Positions 13,501 through 25,520 of a stretch of 64,000 nucleotides of DNA are shown piece after piece. A program made the translations under genes and the position numbers. The notes beneath the pieces were generated by a model. The model searched no databases and was not told where the DNA came from. It saw only the letters and a list, made by a program, of their open reading frames with translations. The DNA is from Brachypodius melanocephalos (taxonomy: Eukaryota > Chordata > Aves > Passeriformes > Pycnonotidae), in the NCBI GenBank assembly GCA_013398615.1, contig VZSR01000055.1, forward strand, positions 4,139,721 through 4,203,720, written 5' to 3'. Position 1 is the first letter of the stretch, and each line of letters begins with the position of its first letter.

Positions 13501-16050
13501 TCAGGCAGCCTTTCCCAGTGCACCAGCACCATAATCAGCACACAGGCTGGTGTCAAGACAGATTCCATACAGATCTGGAAAGAAAGTTCACCCTACAGTT
13601 TGTAGCAAGCACCTGATCACAAGAATATTACTAATATGGGACTGTTGCAAAAGCTTTTTTATGTGTCTTTTACCTCATTTATGTTTCTGTATTTTTATCA
13701 TTGGATATTAATTTCTCACCACACATAAATTCACAGATTTTTATGCCTCTGAGAGCCAGGGGATGTTTAGGTCTAACACAGGACACCACATTTCTGTGTG
13801 CACACAAGCACCACACAGGGAAGTGAGCTCTTTGTGTGAACACAGCAGAGGAAAATAGAGTCTTTATCATTTGGGAGGAAACTATCTACTGTGGAACACT
13901 CCAAGAGACACTCCCTGCAAGATGGAGGGTTGGAAGCCCTTAAAGCATAGGACAGGCACAAATGCTCCCCTTTCTGGGTGAACTTCTGATGGATTTTCAA
14001 GTCTGTGTGATCAACTACCCTGAAGAGCCAGCTAGGAGATATTAAATAAAATTAATGGTATGTGGTGAAGCTTTTGTCACAGGCTGAAAAACCTCAAATG
14101 GTACTGATGATCTACTAAACATTAGAGAACAAAGATGGTATTTCTGGGTAAAAGAATTTATTTTACAGATACTGAATACATAAGCACTTGTCCTTAGATC
14201 TGATTTTATATAAAATTTATGGCTAGAAAAGACCAACACCAAGCAAAAAGCTGTGAATGCTGTACTGAGGCAACAAAGAATTCCATAAAGTAAGATATTC
14301 TTCATATGGAGCAGGTTTTCCTTACTCTGTGCAAGTGATCAGCCATTTTAAACAGACACCAAATAAAAAATGACCTGGCTGCACACAAACATGCTCTTGA
14401 AACAAGAAAAGAACATGTGCTTCTTTACAGGAGAAGCAGTGCCCAAACTGATAAAAATGCTGGGAGCTCCATCTCAGCAGTTAACAAAAAAGTATCTGAT
14501 TAATGTGTAGCAATTAAAATTGTGAAAACACTCACAAATCCACCAGTATTTAAATATAGTTATACTTTAAAAATAAAGGCTTCCCCCAAAAAACCTTAAA
14601 CCACAAACTTCTGGTGGCTCAAGATAATTTCTCTTGTTAGAGGACCACAGAATCACATTTAGCAAACTGTGATTATGACACAGATAACTTTTTCTATTAT
14701 GAAACATACCAACTTTTAAATGAAAATGTAGGTACATAGAAGTGCTTTTGATAAATGCAGTTCCAACTATTCTGTTCACTCTTCCCTCCTTTCCCTCAAA
14801 TATTCCTGTTCTTCTTGAGCTATTTTCTTTCCACTCCATGAACAAGTGGCAGCAGACTCAAAATACCTTTTTCCTGATACTGCTCAGCTGATTAATTTCC
14901 GTTCATATTCATATTTAATCAAGATTCTGCCGTTTGCAGTATCAGTATTAAACACTGCCCTTTTCCTTTCCCTTTCTGAGCACAATTATGGATGATTAAT
15001 AAGACTTGCAGCTCATTCCAGGCTTGTATTACAAGCTATTTTTCCAGTGGTCTGTTTTGTACATTCAGCATTATGCAAGGCTGGTGTGGTACAAAACATT
15101 TTTGGTATTCCAACTTTGCTACTCCTTAAATGTCATCAATCATTGAAAAATATGGCATTGATGAAGAAATATGTTGAAATGAGAGAGAGGATGTAAAATG
15201 GAATCCAAAGAGCTGGTGCTAAGGACTTCTAGTTAAAAATCATAAATTTAACCATACAGCCTGATATATCTGGAAGGACAAACATCATCTGGAGAGTGCA
15301 CAGTTGGCATAATCAATGCTAGTTTCTGATGGCACTTAAAGAAAAAAAAAATCAAAAGCCTGACAAATCCACATTAGCTCAGCCTCACATTCCCACTTCT
15401 CCATCAAAGACAGCAGCTGTGTGAGGAATATTACAGCTCAGAGCACTCTATGCTTATTTTGTAAAATTTTAGTTGTGGCAGAGTTCCTTGCAATATTTGA
15501 AGCTATTCTGTGTTCTCAAAGCATTTATACATTTAATATCTTGTGTGTGAGGTAAGAAGGTAGCAAAGTAATACCTCTACAATAACTGAGGCTCCTTCCT
15601 TTATAAATAAAGTCAGGTTTGCTCAACTTAAATGAACTATGAATTGTGGTGCATCTTCACCAGCCTGGGAGCAGGACTGGTGATAGGAATATGGATCATT
15701 CAAGCCCTGGAAGAGACATCAGAAATGTGCTTGGCTTTAATTATTCCTTGTAAATTCAGTGACAAGCAGTGATTAAGGAAAATCTTTTATCTCCCAAAGT
15801 GCATGCAGACCAGGACACAGCAGGGTCCTTACCAGGAGGTAACCGAAAAAGGGAAATAGAAATTTCACCTTGAAGCAGATGTGGAAGATGTGTGCCCCAA
15901 GAAGAAGGAACACCTGTAAAATGTCCCACCCAAGACAGCTCAAGCCCCTAAGAGTCATGTCCAATTAAGCACCTCTCAAAGAGGATTTTACCATGTGTAA
16001 CACCTAAAATGCTAATGAATTAATGGCACAAAATAAAGGTATTTCCCTCA

Positions 16051-16078
16051 AAAGAATGAGAACTAAAGAATGAGAACT
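16051..16078. repeat. Two-unit 14-bp perfect tandem duplication
   Basis: AAAGAATGAGAACT occurs twice back to back without mismatch, which suggests a recent local duplication in the intron. Confidence 0.8.
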
Positions 16079-16493
16079 GGGAGGATGAGGCACTATCTGT
16101 AGTGGGGAGGAATAAAAAAATGCAGCTCTTCTCTAAAGGCTTCCAGGCACTCAAATCTCCCATTCTGAAACCTGCCAAGCATTCAGTACAAAGATGTGCT
16201 TATCAGTTACCACCTCTCATTTCTTTTACAAGCTCAGTTACTAGTTACACTCTTCAGAAGTGTCAGAGCTCTCTTCCCTGCCTGCTACATTTAAGGAGAA
16301 AGGATGAGGTAGGGATTATGCAGGCACAGCATGGTTCACTCACACACTGTCACATTCTACTTACAGCTACCACCGTCTAAATAATCTCTAACACTTCAGA
16401 AGAAAAACAAACACACACACACTCATCCAAACTTTTTTCGCCCCCTCTATGAAAAGCCTTCTGAAATTTGCTAACAAAAGTAATCATTAATGC

Positions 16494-16512
16494 AAAAAAA
16501 AAAAAAAAAAAA
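16494..16512. repeat. Poly(A) run, 19 bases
   Basis: A plain mononucleotide run. A short CA repeat lies about 80 bp upstream. No retroposon body is recognised next to it. Confidence 0.8.
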
Positions 16513-19500
16513 GTAGTTCAGGTCCTTACAGAGCTATTTAACAAAACACTTCTGAAAAAAAAGAAATGAAAACAACAATAATTTGTGTCAAATTAATACT
16601 TCTTTTCTGGCTGATAGGATTACCTCCCTAAGGTGTCTGAATCACTCCTGAGCGAGATTCAGCTCCATTTTCTCACAATCAAAGAGCCCTTCTGCAGGAA
16701 TTTGCTAAACTGCTCAACATCTGCCAACATCTCCTGAACATCATTGAAATGGCTGCTAAACTTTACGGCTCCTCCACTCCCACGGTCGTTTCTAAGCCCG
16801 GCCACAGCTCTGCCAATCTGCTCCAGCAGATTGTTCTGCTATAAAATGAAACGCTGTGTGAAATAATCACAGGGCTTCAGACACCAGTTCAGGGACTGCG
16901 AATAGGGTGGTGTGGGTGTGCATCCTCATTTTACATAAGAAACACAGGGAGGAACAAGTTAGCATTTACTGAACAGTCCCTGGCTCTGCGCTACTGGAGT
17001 CTCCTCGCTTTGGGGTGATTTGCTGGGTATGGCATTCAAGGTGCCTCTTCTTGCAGTTTTTAAGCTTCCCTGTTGGTGTTTGGTACTTAGGAGTGAGAGA
17101 GAGGTGAGGAAAAAAAGCATAAAAGAAACACAAAATCTGTGCAGCTGCCAGCAAATTTCCAGTGTAAAATACCCAGATGCAACACAAAAAAAGACTTTTG
17201 TCATATTTCTTCTCTTACACAAGAATAGTCACATCTATTTGTTTATAGTATTTTTTTTAATAATGTCTCCATTTATTTTTAAAAGTAGGTATGAAAAAAA
17301 TTTTGAATGGGGTTTTTCAAGAATCCCTTTCTTAAAAGAACTACATCCAATACTCCAGATTAGATCCACTAGCTCCAAACCACAAGAATATTCAGTTTAA
17401 GTCCATTATCACTGACAAAAGGGAAGATTGGCATATTATGAGCATATATCTCATGAAATCTTCAAGCTGTTTGGAAAACCTGGGGTGACTTGGCAAGCAC
17501 TGGCTGTGCAATAGAATAAACAGTGGGACAATTTAGGTTTAGTATGAAGTACTAGTACAGCAAGAAAATTGTATTTCAATGGGATTAATTAACAGATTCT
17601 AGCAGTAGCTGGAATTTATGTTAACAAAACACTTTCCATTCTAGCTCTTAGCTAAGTAGACACTTTAAAAGTTAAGAGTGTAATGGAGGTAAGGCACTGC
17701 AAAAGTGTAAAATTTCAGCATTTCTACTGTTATGTTTCATCCTTTAATGAGAGCACAAGGAATTCTCTAAGTGATAAAACTTTTTGACTGAAGTCTCGGT
17801 ATCTTAAAGGGGTTACTCAGAAACTTACTTTAGGCTCCTTTGCAGTTTAATTTAGGGCTCCAAGTAGCATCAGCTTTTATTTATTCTTTTGTTCTTTTTG
17901 CACTAACCTCAGGATGTACAGGGGTTGTGAAGGAGGGAGGCTGCTACATGAAATTCTGACACAAAAAGTTTAGAGGATAAACAAATGAGAGATCAGAATC
18001 AGTGACCACTGCTGTTTTCATGAGGATGTTTCAGTTCCTGAGAGCAGAATCCCCCAAGTAATATCTGGCTCAATATCTGATTTGTTCATCTTCACTTCCT
18101 GCCATCATAATTCAAGTATATCCAACTAAAAGTGAGGAGTCCCCCAGTGATTTGACAGTGGAATCAAATTCCTGGAAGATTACAAATCTTTCCAAAACCT
18201 AATGACCCAGTCAAAAAGTCTTTCTATAAACAAGATACTTGAGCTTGTGGATATTAATTGATGTAGACTATCAAATTCAAATGCATTAGCTATTTCTAAA
18301 AGCATCCTCTGTGCATCTTCTGCAAAATCAGTGATTGTTGACGTGTCTATAATCTCTGCAGCATTAGCTGTACTAGGAAGTTTCTAGCAAAACTAGAAAG
18401 AAATTGTTTCTCAGCCTAGCTAGATCTTACTGAAGAGTTCTAAAAGCTGATCTTTACTCTTTGAAAGTTGGAAAGAACTAAAAAAAAATAAATTTTGCAT
18501 TCAAACGAAGTATATTCAACTGTGTAAACAACAGTATCCATCCTTTCTTCAACACTATTTCTAGGCAAGTAAATGCCTACAGTAAACTGAGAGAGATTAA
18601 TTTTAGAAGAATGTAAGAGCAGTCAAGCCTGCTGTCTCATTCAGCTTCAGAGATTTTCAGTACTCCTTCAAGCATTTGCAGAGAACAAATGGCAGTTTCA
18701 TGAACTACAAATCCTGCTTACTGATTTTGGCCTTTTTAAATTCTGAAGTGCTCACAGAGTGGGAGTTATATAAAGAGAGCAAAAATATTATCTTTGACTT
18801 TTATATACAACTCCATAACCTAATCAGAAAGTAAGAGAATACCTCTCTGACCCTAAATTCACTGACCTCACAGTAGATTTCATCTCAAAGAATTTTTCCT
18901 TTTCAATTCCTCTCCTACAGATACTTAATTTTGAGGCAGCCTGCTTACTCAGAGCAGACCTTCCCCTTTGTTATAGTACAAGCTACATTTTCACAATGTC
19001 CAGGTGTGCCAGCCTCAGGCCAAAATTTGCCCCTCTGCAAAAGGACACACCTGACTCTGAGCTCTTCCCTTCAAAAATAACAGGAAAAAAAAGGTGTGTT
19101 CAAAAAAAGGTGTTTATCTCTGAGCCAGAGATAAAGATGTTGACCAGAATGAAGAGCAGAATAATGATAAACACATGAAGGGATGAAAAAATGAAATAGT
19201 GGCTAACTACTGGTGCAGGAGAACTAGCAATGCTAAGTTTAATATATTGAAAAATGTTATAAAGTAGATTTTTAAAATTTGATGCAGAAAGGCAGAAGGG
19301 AGATTTAACACACACCCCTCCTGTCCTTCCCCATTAAGAGGAGCACTAATTTGCACAGGTACCTTACAGAAAATAGACTAAGTTTGGGAAAGGTATGAAA
19401 AGATCATCTGTATGATTGGAACAGCCAAGATTTGCTAGCTTTTTGAATTATTGTAAAGCTACCGGAAGAGAATTTAACATAATTAGCTCCTGTGAAATTA

Positions 19501-20076
19501 TTAGTTATAAAATAAGCGTTTAACTTCAAAAAAATTACACACAACTCTCAGCATCACAAGAGACTTGTATACCTTTTCCACTGCTATAAAGTAATAAGAT
19601 TTTAAAACTTGTTCCCCAGAAGGATTATAATACTGTTATTCCTAACCAATATAAAAGTTAAACAGAAGACAGAACAAAAAACTGTGCTCTCCTCCTCTGA
19701 AACAGAACTTTGAAACTGAAACAAAGTGATGAATAATCAATGAAATTCTAATGGTAATTGTTCTGTATCTAAGGCAGGAAGTTTGTACTCAAATGTTCAC
19801 TAAAGCATCCTTCTAATAATAAAAAATGCTCTAGTTTTGTACCCTACCTCAAAGAATACACTTGAGAATTAATGAATGGTTTTCAGAGCATTAAGATTTC
19901 AGATATACATCTCAGATTTTTTGAAAGGAAACTCAATTTTGAGGCATGAGGTTTGAGGTTCCAAAATATTTTCTCCATTATCTTCTGTCATCTGGAAATT
20001 CAGAAGCTGAGACGGAAAATCCTGAATCTGCATTATTTTAGAAGTAATTTCTTAGTTTCCTCATTAAGAAGGCACC

Positions 20077-20320
20077 CTAAAAAAATTACTGACATAACTT
20101 CTGTATTTCATGAAAGTAACATTAGTGTGTGTTATTAATGAGCATTCTCTAATTTTTCTCCCATATGCCCACTCATGGTATAATTCTGTCGTGCTTTAAA
20201 TGAGATGTGTGATATCTCCTGAATTTATCTTTTAGTTCATTCCTATATGGAATAAAATGTGGAACTGGACTTAAACCCTCTAAATTACTGTGTAAGCAAC
20301 TTCCCTGCTCCGGGTTTTTG
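20077..20320 (+). repeat. Local repeat family, copy 1
   Basis: The first of three diverged copies within 2.6 kb. It shares with copy 3 a colinear series of blocks: AAATTACT.ACAT, TATTAATGAG, ATTCTCTAATTTTT, CATATGCCCACTCA, TATAATTCTGTC, TTTTAGTTCATTCCT, AATAAAATGTGGAACTGGAC and AATTACTGTGTAAG, then a T/G-rich tail. Strand is arbitrary, since the element's own orientation is unknown. It is not recognised as CR1, L2, MIR or an LTR. It could be an unlisted interspersed repeat or a local segmental duplication. Confidence 0.75.
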
Positions 20321-20423
20321 TTTTGGATTGTTTTTTCGGTTGTTTTTTTTTGTTTGTTTGTTTTGTTTGGGTTTTTTGTTTGTTTTGTTTTTTGGGTTTT
20401 TTTTTGTTTTTGTTTTTGATTTT

Positions 20424-20479
<56 letters not shown>
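20321..20479. repeat. T/G-rich tract ending in a 55-base T run
   Basis: T-rich sequence with single G interruptions (TTTG, TTTTG and TTTGGG units) leads into an uninterrupted T run from 20425 to 20479. Copy 3 of the local repeat carries a shorter T/G-rich tail at the same relative place, so the tract probably belongs to that family and has expanded here. The run length is likely polymorphic or an assembly estimate. Confidence 0.8.
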
Positions 20480-20480
<1 letters not shown>

Positions 20481-20498
20481 AGCCATTCAGAGCCATTA

Positions 20499-20567
20499 TG
20501 AATTGAAGTAATTTAGAAGTTTTAAATTAAAGTAATTTGGAAGTTTTAAATTAAAGTAATTTGGAAG
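20499..20567. repeat. Tandem repeat, 24-bp unit, about 2.9 copies
   Basis: Units TTTTAAATTAAAGTAATTTGGAAG at 20520-20543 and 20544-20567 are identical. A partial, diverged first unit lies at 20499-20519. A short GAGCCATTCA/GAGCCATTAT duplication separates it from the T run. It is a small minisatellite. Confidence 0.85.
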
Positions 20568-21050
20568 TGGAAATACCCAAATGGAGCCAAGAAGAGGAAT
20601 ATGGTGACCAGACGGTGTTTGGATGTTGCACAGCAAAGGGGACACAATTTGGAGCTTTACCCATGAAAACCCCTTCCTCTTTTCCATGATATGGAGGGAA
20701 ATCAATTGACACAATCAGCTCATTCACTTTGTGAAACAGCAAAATGCAATCAGCATTTCTTGTTTTCCTTTCTTTTTCTTTTCAATCTAAAAAATTCCTT
20801 TCCTCTATATAGCAAACCCTTTTCTATTTAGCAAGCCAAAGCAGCATTTTAATTTCATAATATTTTTACACAGGTAGATGGGTTATTCAATGAACTATGG
20901 ATTTGAAAAGGGCAGGATTAGGGTATGCTCAGATACATCAGAAAAAATGAGAAATAGTTTTCTTTAAATTTTGTCACAGTTCTGAAAATCCATTCCTGTC
21001 TATCCTACAAGAAAGCTGAAGACAGATTTTCTTTTCTAACAGGGCACTTA

Positions 21051-21306
21051 TTTATAGGACAAGGGGGAATGGCTTTAAACTGAAAGAGGGCAGGGATAGA
21101 TTGAATATTGGGAAGGAATTCTTTACTGTGAGGGTGGTGAGGCTCTGGCACAGAGTGCCCAGAGAAGCTGTGGCTGCCCCTGGATCTCTGCAAATGTCCA
21201 AGGCTGGAGCAGCCTGGGACAGTGGAAGGTGTCCCTGCCATGGCAAAGGGTGGGAATGAAGGAGCTTTAAGGTCCCTTCCAACCAAACCATTCCATGATT
21301 CTATGA
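21051..21306 (+). mobile_element. CR1 LINE fragment, 3' end
   Basis: About 256 bp from the 3' terminus of a chicken-repeat-1 non-LTR retrotransposon. It starts in GACAAGGGG.AATGGCTTTAAA and continues through AAAGAGGGCAGGGATAGATT and GTGAGGGTGGTGAGGC. Next come CAGAGAAGCTGTGGCTGCCCC and AAGGTCCCTTCCAACC, and it ends in the diagnostic CCATGATTCTATGA. It is 5'-truncated like most CR1 copies, with no reverse-transcriptase reading frame left. It sits between copies 1 and 2 of the local repeat family. It is non-autonomous and presumably inert. The avian-style 3' end is the main evidence that the window is from a bird. Confidence 0.93.
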
Positions 21307-21798
21307 AGTACAGTAATGTTATCCTAATGCTACAGAAATAAATGCTCCCTTGTGGGCATTATAATGAAATAAAGTCTTTTAGTGGAATAAGTTTGCAAAA
21401 ATTAAACGAAGAATAAGCAACATTGTCAAGAGCCTCCTTCCCTTGCTTTGAAGGGAGCAGTATTAACAGTCAGAAGAAATCCAAATTAGTAAAAATAATG
21501 ACAAAAAAAAAAAATCACTGCACGTGTCATAAAATTTGAGATTAATAAAACCTCTGGAATACATCTGATAAAATCCCACTGATGTAAAACTTTTGATTCC
21601 AGTACAATAAAAATACTTCAAGCCTAAGACAGAGATAATGGCTACCCCATAAAGTATAAATCTCTGAAATTGCTCTCTGGTTGTATTAAATATTTCTTCC
21701 TGAGACGAATGGAGCAATGAGAGGTGTACACAGAAAAGGCATATTACACACACATATATGAATATTCCTGTTCATATGGGTATATAAATACAGACAAT

Positions 21799-21906
21799 TA
21801 TTTCATGAAAGTAACGTTAATGTGTGTTATTAATGAGTATTCTCTAATTTTTGCTCTCATATGCCCACTCATAGTGTAATTCTGTCGTGCTTTAGATTAG
21901 ATGTGG
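21799..21906 (+). repeat. Local repeat family, copy 2 (truncated)
   Basis: This matches copy 1 almost continuously from TATTTCATGAAAGTAAC through TGTGTGTTATTAATGAG, ATTCTCTAATTTTT, CATATGCCCACTCAT and TAATTCTGTCGTGCTTTA, then diverges abruptly after about position 21906. It lacks the AATAAAATGTGGAACTGG half and the T/G-rich tail. It lies about 1.7 kb from copy 1 and 0.65 kb before copy 3, all in the same orientation. Confidence 0.8.
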
Positions 21907-22445
21907 ACACATTTAAATACATACTGGTGTTCTTAATTAGATTAATTTCACCCATACTTAGAAAATCCATATTGAATATAAGGAATGAAGTCATCATAAG
22001 CAAATGAGGACTAATGGAAAAGCTCTGGCACATCATTATCTACTACACTGCATGTTCTCAGCACAACAATGATCATGCTGTTGTCTCAGCAATTCCTCAA
22101 AGTTCATGAATCAAGATGTTGCTGGAGCCATAAATACACAATGCCCTGGGTGTCACAGGTTCTTTCCTGCAGGGTACACGTGGAACAGGAAATCCTAAGC
22201 ACAAAATGAACATTTTTCTGGCAGCAGGGAGGTAGTTCTGCACTCCTGGGGATGAGGACAAGACACTGCAAATACAGTTTTCCTAATGTCCTTTACATGT
22301 TTTAGGCATTATCATGTCTCTAAACAGTCTCTAAGCAGTTCTGATGGTTTTAATATTATTTTTGAATTTCCCCATTAAATTAGCAGTCTGTACTTTGAAA
22401 CTTCATTTTAATACAGTTTTTGGTGTATATTTTACAATTACTTTT

Positions 22446-22745
22446 AACAAAATTACTAACATGATTTCTATACTTTGCAAAAGTAGCATATTTGTGTGTA
22501 TTAATGAGTATTCTCTAATTTTTGCTCCCATATGCCCACTCACAGTATAATTCTGTCATGATTTAAATGAGGTATGTGGTATCTCCCGAATTTACCTTTT
22601 AGTTCATTCCTGTAGAGAATAAAATGTGGAACTGGACACTTCAAAAAAACTTCTCAATTACTGTGTAAGTTACTGCTCCTGTTTCTGGGTGTGGTTGGTG
22701 TTTTTGATGGGGTTTTTTGGTTTAGGGTTTTTTTTCCTTCTTTTC
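22446..22745 (+). repeat. Local repeat family, copy 3 with T/G-rich tail
   Basis: This copy aligns with copy 1 over its full length, including AATAAAATGTGGAACTGGAC and AATTACTGTGTAAG, and is followed by a T/G-rich tail (22681-22745) in the same place as the long T tract of copy 1. It is more diverged at its start. Same orientation as copies 1 and 2. Confidence 0.75.
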
Positions 22746-22799
22746 CTTTAATTTTTAACAACTAATTGATTCCTTTAATTTTTTAACAAGTAATTGATT
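22745..22799. repeat. Two-unit 27/28-bp tandem repeat
   Basis: Two adjacent units that both read CCTTTAATTTTT(T)AACAA.TAATTGATT and differ by one substitution and one extra T. They directly follow the tail of local-repeat copy 3. Confidence 0.8.
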
Positions 22800-25501
22800 G
22801 ATAGGAATGCTAAAAACCTCAAAAATAGGAATAAAACCCCTGGGAAATAATTTAGAGGCATCATCAGTACTCACAAGCAGTAACCACAGCACAATAACTG
22901 AGTAAGGGGGGTCCACAGCTGCTCTCTGTCATCAGTGGGATGCTAAACCACTTAAGTATATTAATAAATACAGCACTTCATTTATAATCATCTAATTGGT
23001 CTGTATAATTCAGCTATTTTGGAATAGAAGTAAGAGCAGGCACGAGGCTGACAGATCTTCATTCCTGAGTGTCAATATCCCTTTTCACTGCTAAAATCCC
23101 ACCTCAAAGCCAGTCAGCTTCAGCCAAACCTTGCATTTTATGTTTTTTCATACAGTACTGGCAGTTTAGGAACAAAAGTCATGTCAGCTGATAAAATTTT
23201 AACAAGTAAAGCTGTTTAATGATTAAAACCCAGTAGAATGGATGTGACTGGTTCAACAGTTAAAAGAGTTATGAGGCAGGTGAAGAAGGGAAGGGAATCA
23301 TTAGCAACATTATATGAATGTATCTTCTCAGCTCTGTGCAAAAGAGAGTTAAAACAGAATCAAAAGAGCATAGCGTATCTGAAATCTGGGTGCATCTGGC
23401 TAGTACAAGTTTTATTTATTGTTTCCCCTATTTTAATCCTCAACACCTCTCAGTTGGCCTAATGGCATACAGAGTGCAGTGCTGGAAAGTGTAACAGAAG
23501 TGAAAAAAACTCATTTTCAAGATGCTCATCAGCAGTTAATTCAAAACCACTTTCTTGTTCTTCATGGTAAAGACAATGCCTCCTTCTTCTAGAATAAAAG
23601 GTGAAAAACTACAATATTGTCACTGCAGGATCTGACAGATACAATTAGGATTAAATTGTTCTCCCTCCAGTGACAGCCCAACAGAAAGAACCGTGTGTAT
23701 CTGGATCACTACAAATTGGTTAAAATCAATTAGAATTGATAAGTGATAATATAATTTCCAAAGTTAGCAAAGAGGAGAACTGCAGAAAGTACAAGACTCC
23801 AATATCCAGAATATTCTGTCAAGCCCCTATGATGCTAGGAATTCAAATCACTAAGTGCCTCATTAGTTTACTCTTCGACTTCACTATATTGACTTCCGTG
23901 TGTCAAATTATGTACTGGTCAGGATGTTCCACACGACGCTTTAATTAATGCATCTATAGATGACTATTTTTCAAAAGTGTTACTCAAATTAAGGTTCAAA
24001 TTAGTTATAGATTTTGTGCTCTGCTTGAAATATTGCTACCATTCCAGCTGGTACTTTGTAGCAAGCTCTGTTCATCAGACATTTGATGGTTTTAGAAGAA
24101 ACCCCCTAACACTCTAACGTCTTATTCTGTACTGGAGTGAATTCTGAGTCAGGTTACCACAAGGAAAACAGAAATACTGTGCCTTCAACCATGCAGAATG
24201 TGGAAGTGGATGAGTCACATCACAGTGACAATGAGGTCTATAACCCCAGAGCCCCTTTCCTTTCTTCTGTCTTCCCTTTTCCTGGTGATCCCTAATCAGC
24301 TTCAGGTGACTTCCCCCATAAAATAATTCAAAATGGCAACATTCCAATTTTCTTAGGCTTGGGGCTGGCTCTATCTATGTAGCTTCCCTTCTTCATTTCA
24401 CACCAGGTGCATAAAGACAAACTTCGGTCAAGGTAAACTCAGTGTTTCTGCAGGGCTTTAAAAAGTACAAGGTCTGTGGGATGCAGTTCTGCAGAAAGTG
24501 TCACTTAAAGCTTCCAAGTATCGAAGGATTTGATGATGTGAAGCATTTTGAGATCAAGCATCTTCAGTCAAGATCTGAGTGTACAGATTTTCTGGGGACA
24601 CTGAGGGGCCTTTAAATAATTTAGTTCATGACACTTAAGGACATTTCTGCTTTGATTTTCTATTTTGCTTTGGATCTCAAGTGCTTGTTTAGAAGAGAAC
24701 AACATGAAAAACACTTAACAAGGTAAGCAAGTTGACAGGTTTATATAAACTCCAAACATCTTTCTATATCATTGAGGTTCACGGTGAGATTGTTCAATCA
24801 TAGAGGCAAGATGCATTTAATTTTTATGCATGGAAGTAAATGCCCAGGATACTGTTTTGGAAGCTTAGATATTTGTAGGCATGTTACAGACTGCATGGAT
24901 GAGCCTGAGAAGAAGGTAAGTACCAAAGCAAGACTCTGGCAGACTCAGTTAAAACTCTTCCAGGCTGCACTGAAGAACTCGAGAGGATATCCTCCTTTGA
25001 GGATACTGCAAATGCTTCTGTGGGATGATGCACTGGATCAACTTTGACAGTGAAAAAATGAAAGAGGTTCCAGTAGCTTGGTGCCCTAATTTATATGCTC
25101 TGAATCCTTTGAATGGGTACCAATAAGAGCAGTAGTTTGAGTAACCTGAGGAGGACCAAAGATCACAGTTTAACAAATATTGTCCTAAACTTAAGGGAAG
25201 GCTGTGTGGGATCTGCTCTTCCCCTCACACTTGACTGCCAACAAATAATTCTGGTGAAGATTACACTCGAAATCAAAGCTTTCCAAACCAAGCAGCCTTA
25301 TTCCATTTCCATGAAAGTCACCAGCAATGTCTTCTGTGTAATGATTTAAAAAGAGAAGGTGCTGAGCTACCAGATGATTGGTAACAGCACAAATTCTAAG
25401 GCAGATACCTCTGTAGCTCAGAGTTATTTATATATGACATCAGTCATCACCTTCCTCCCACTCATGTTTTAAAAACTCCAACAAAACTAGTTATTTGTTA
25501 C

Positions 25502-25520
25502 AAAAAAAAAAAAAAAAAAA
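25502..25520. repeat. Poly(A) run, 19 bases
   Basis: A plain A run with no recognisable retroposon next to it. Confidence 0.8.

Noticed and set aside
20173..20501. Lysine-rich and phenylalanine-rich open frames on the two strands
   Set aside because: They are translations of the long T/A homopolymer, not genes.
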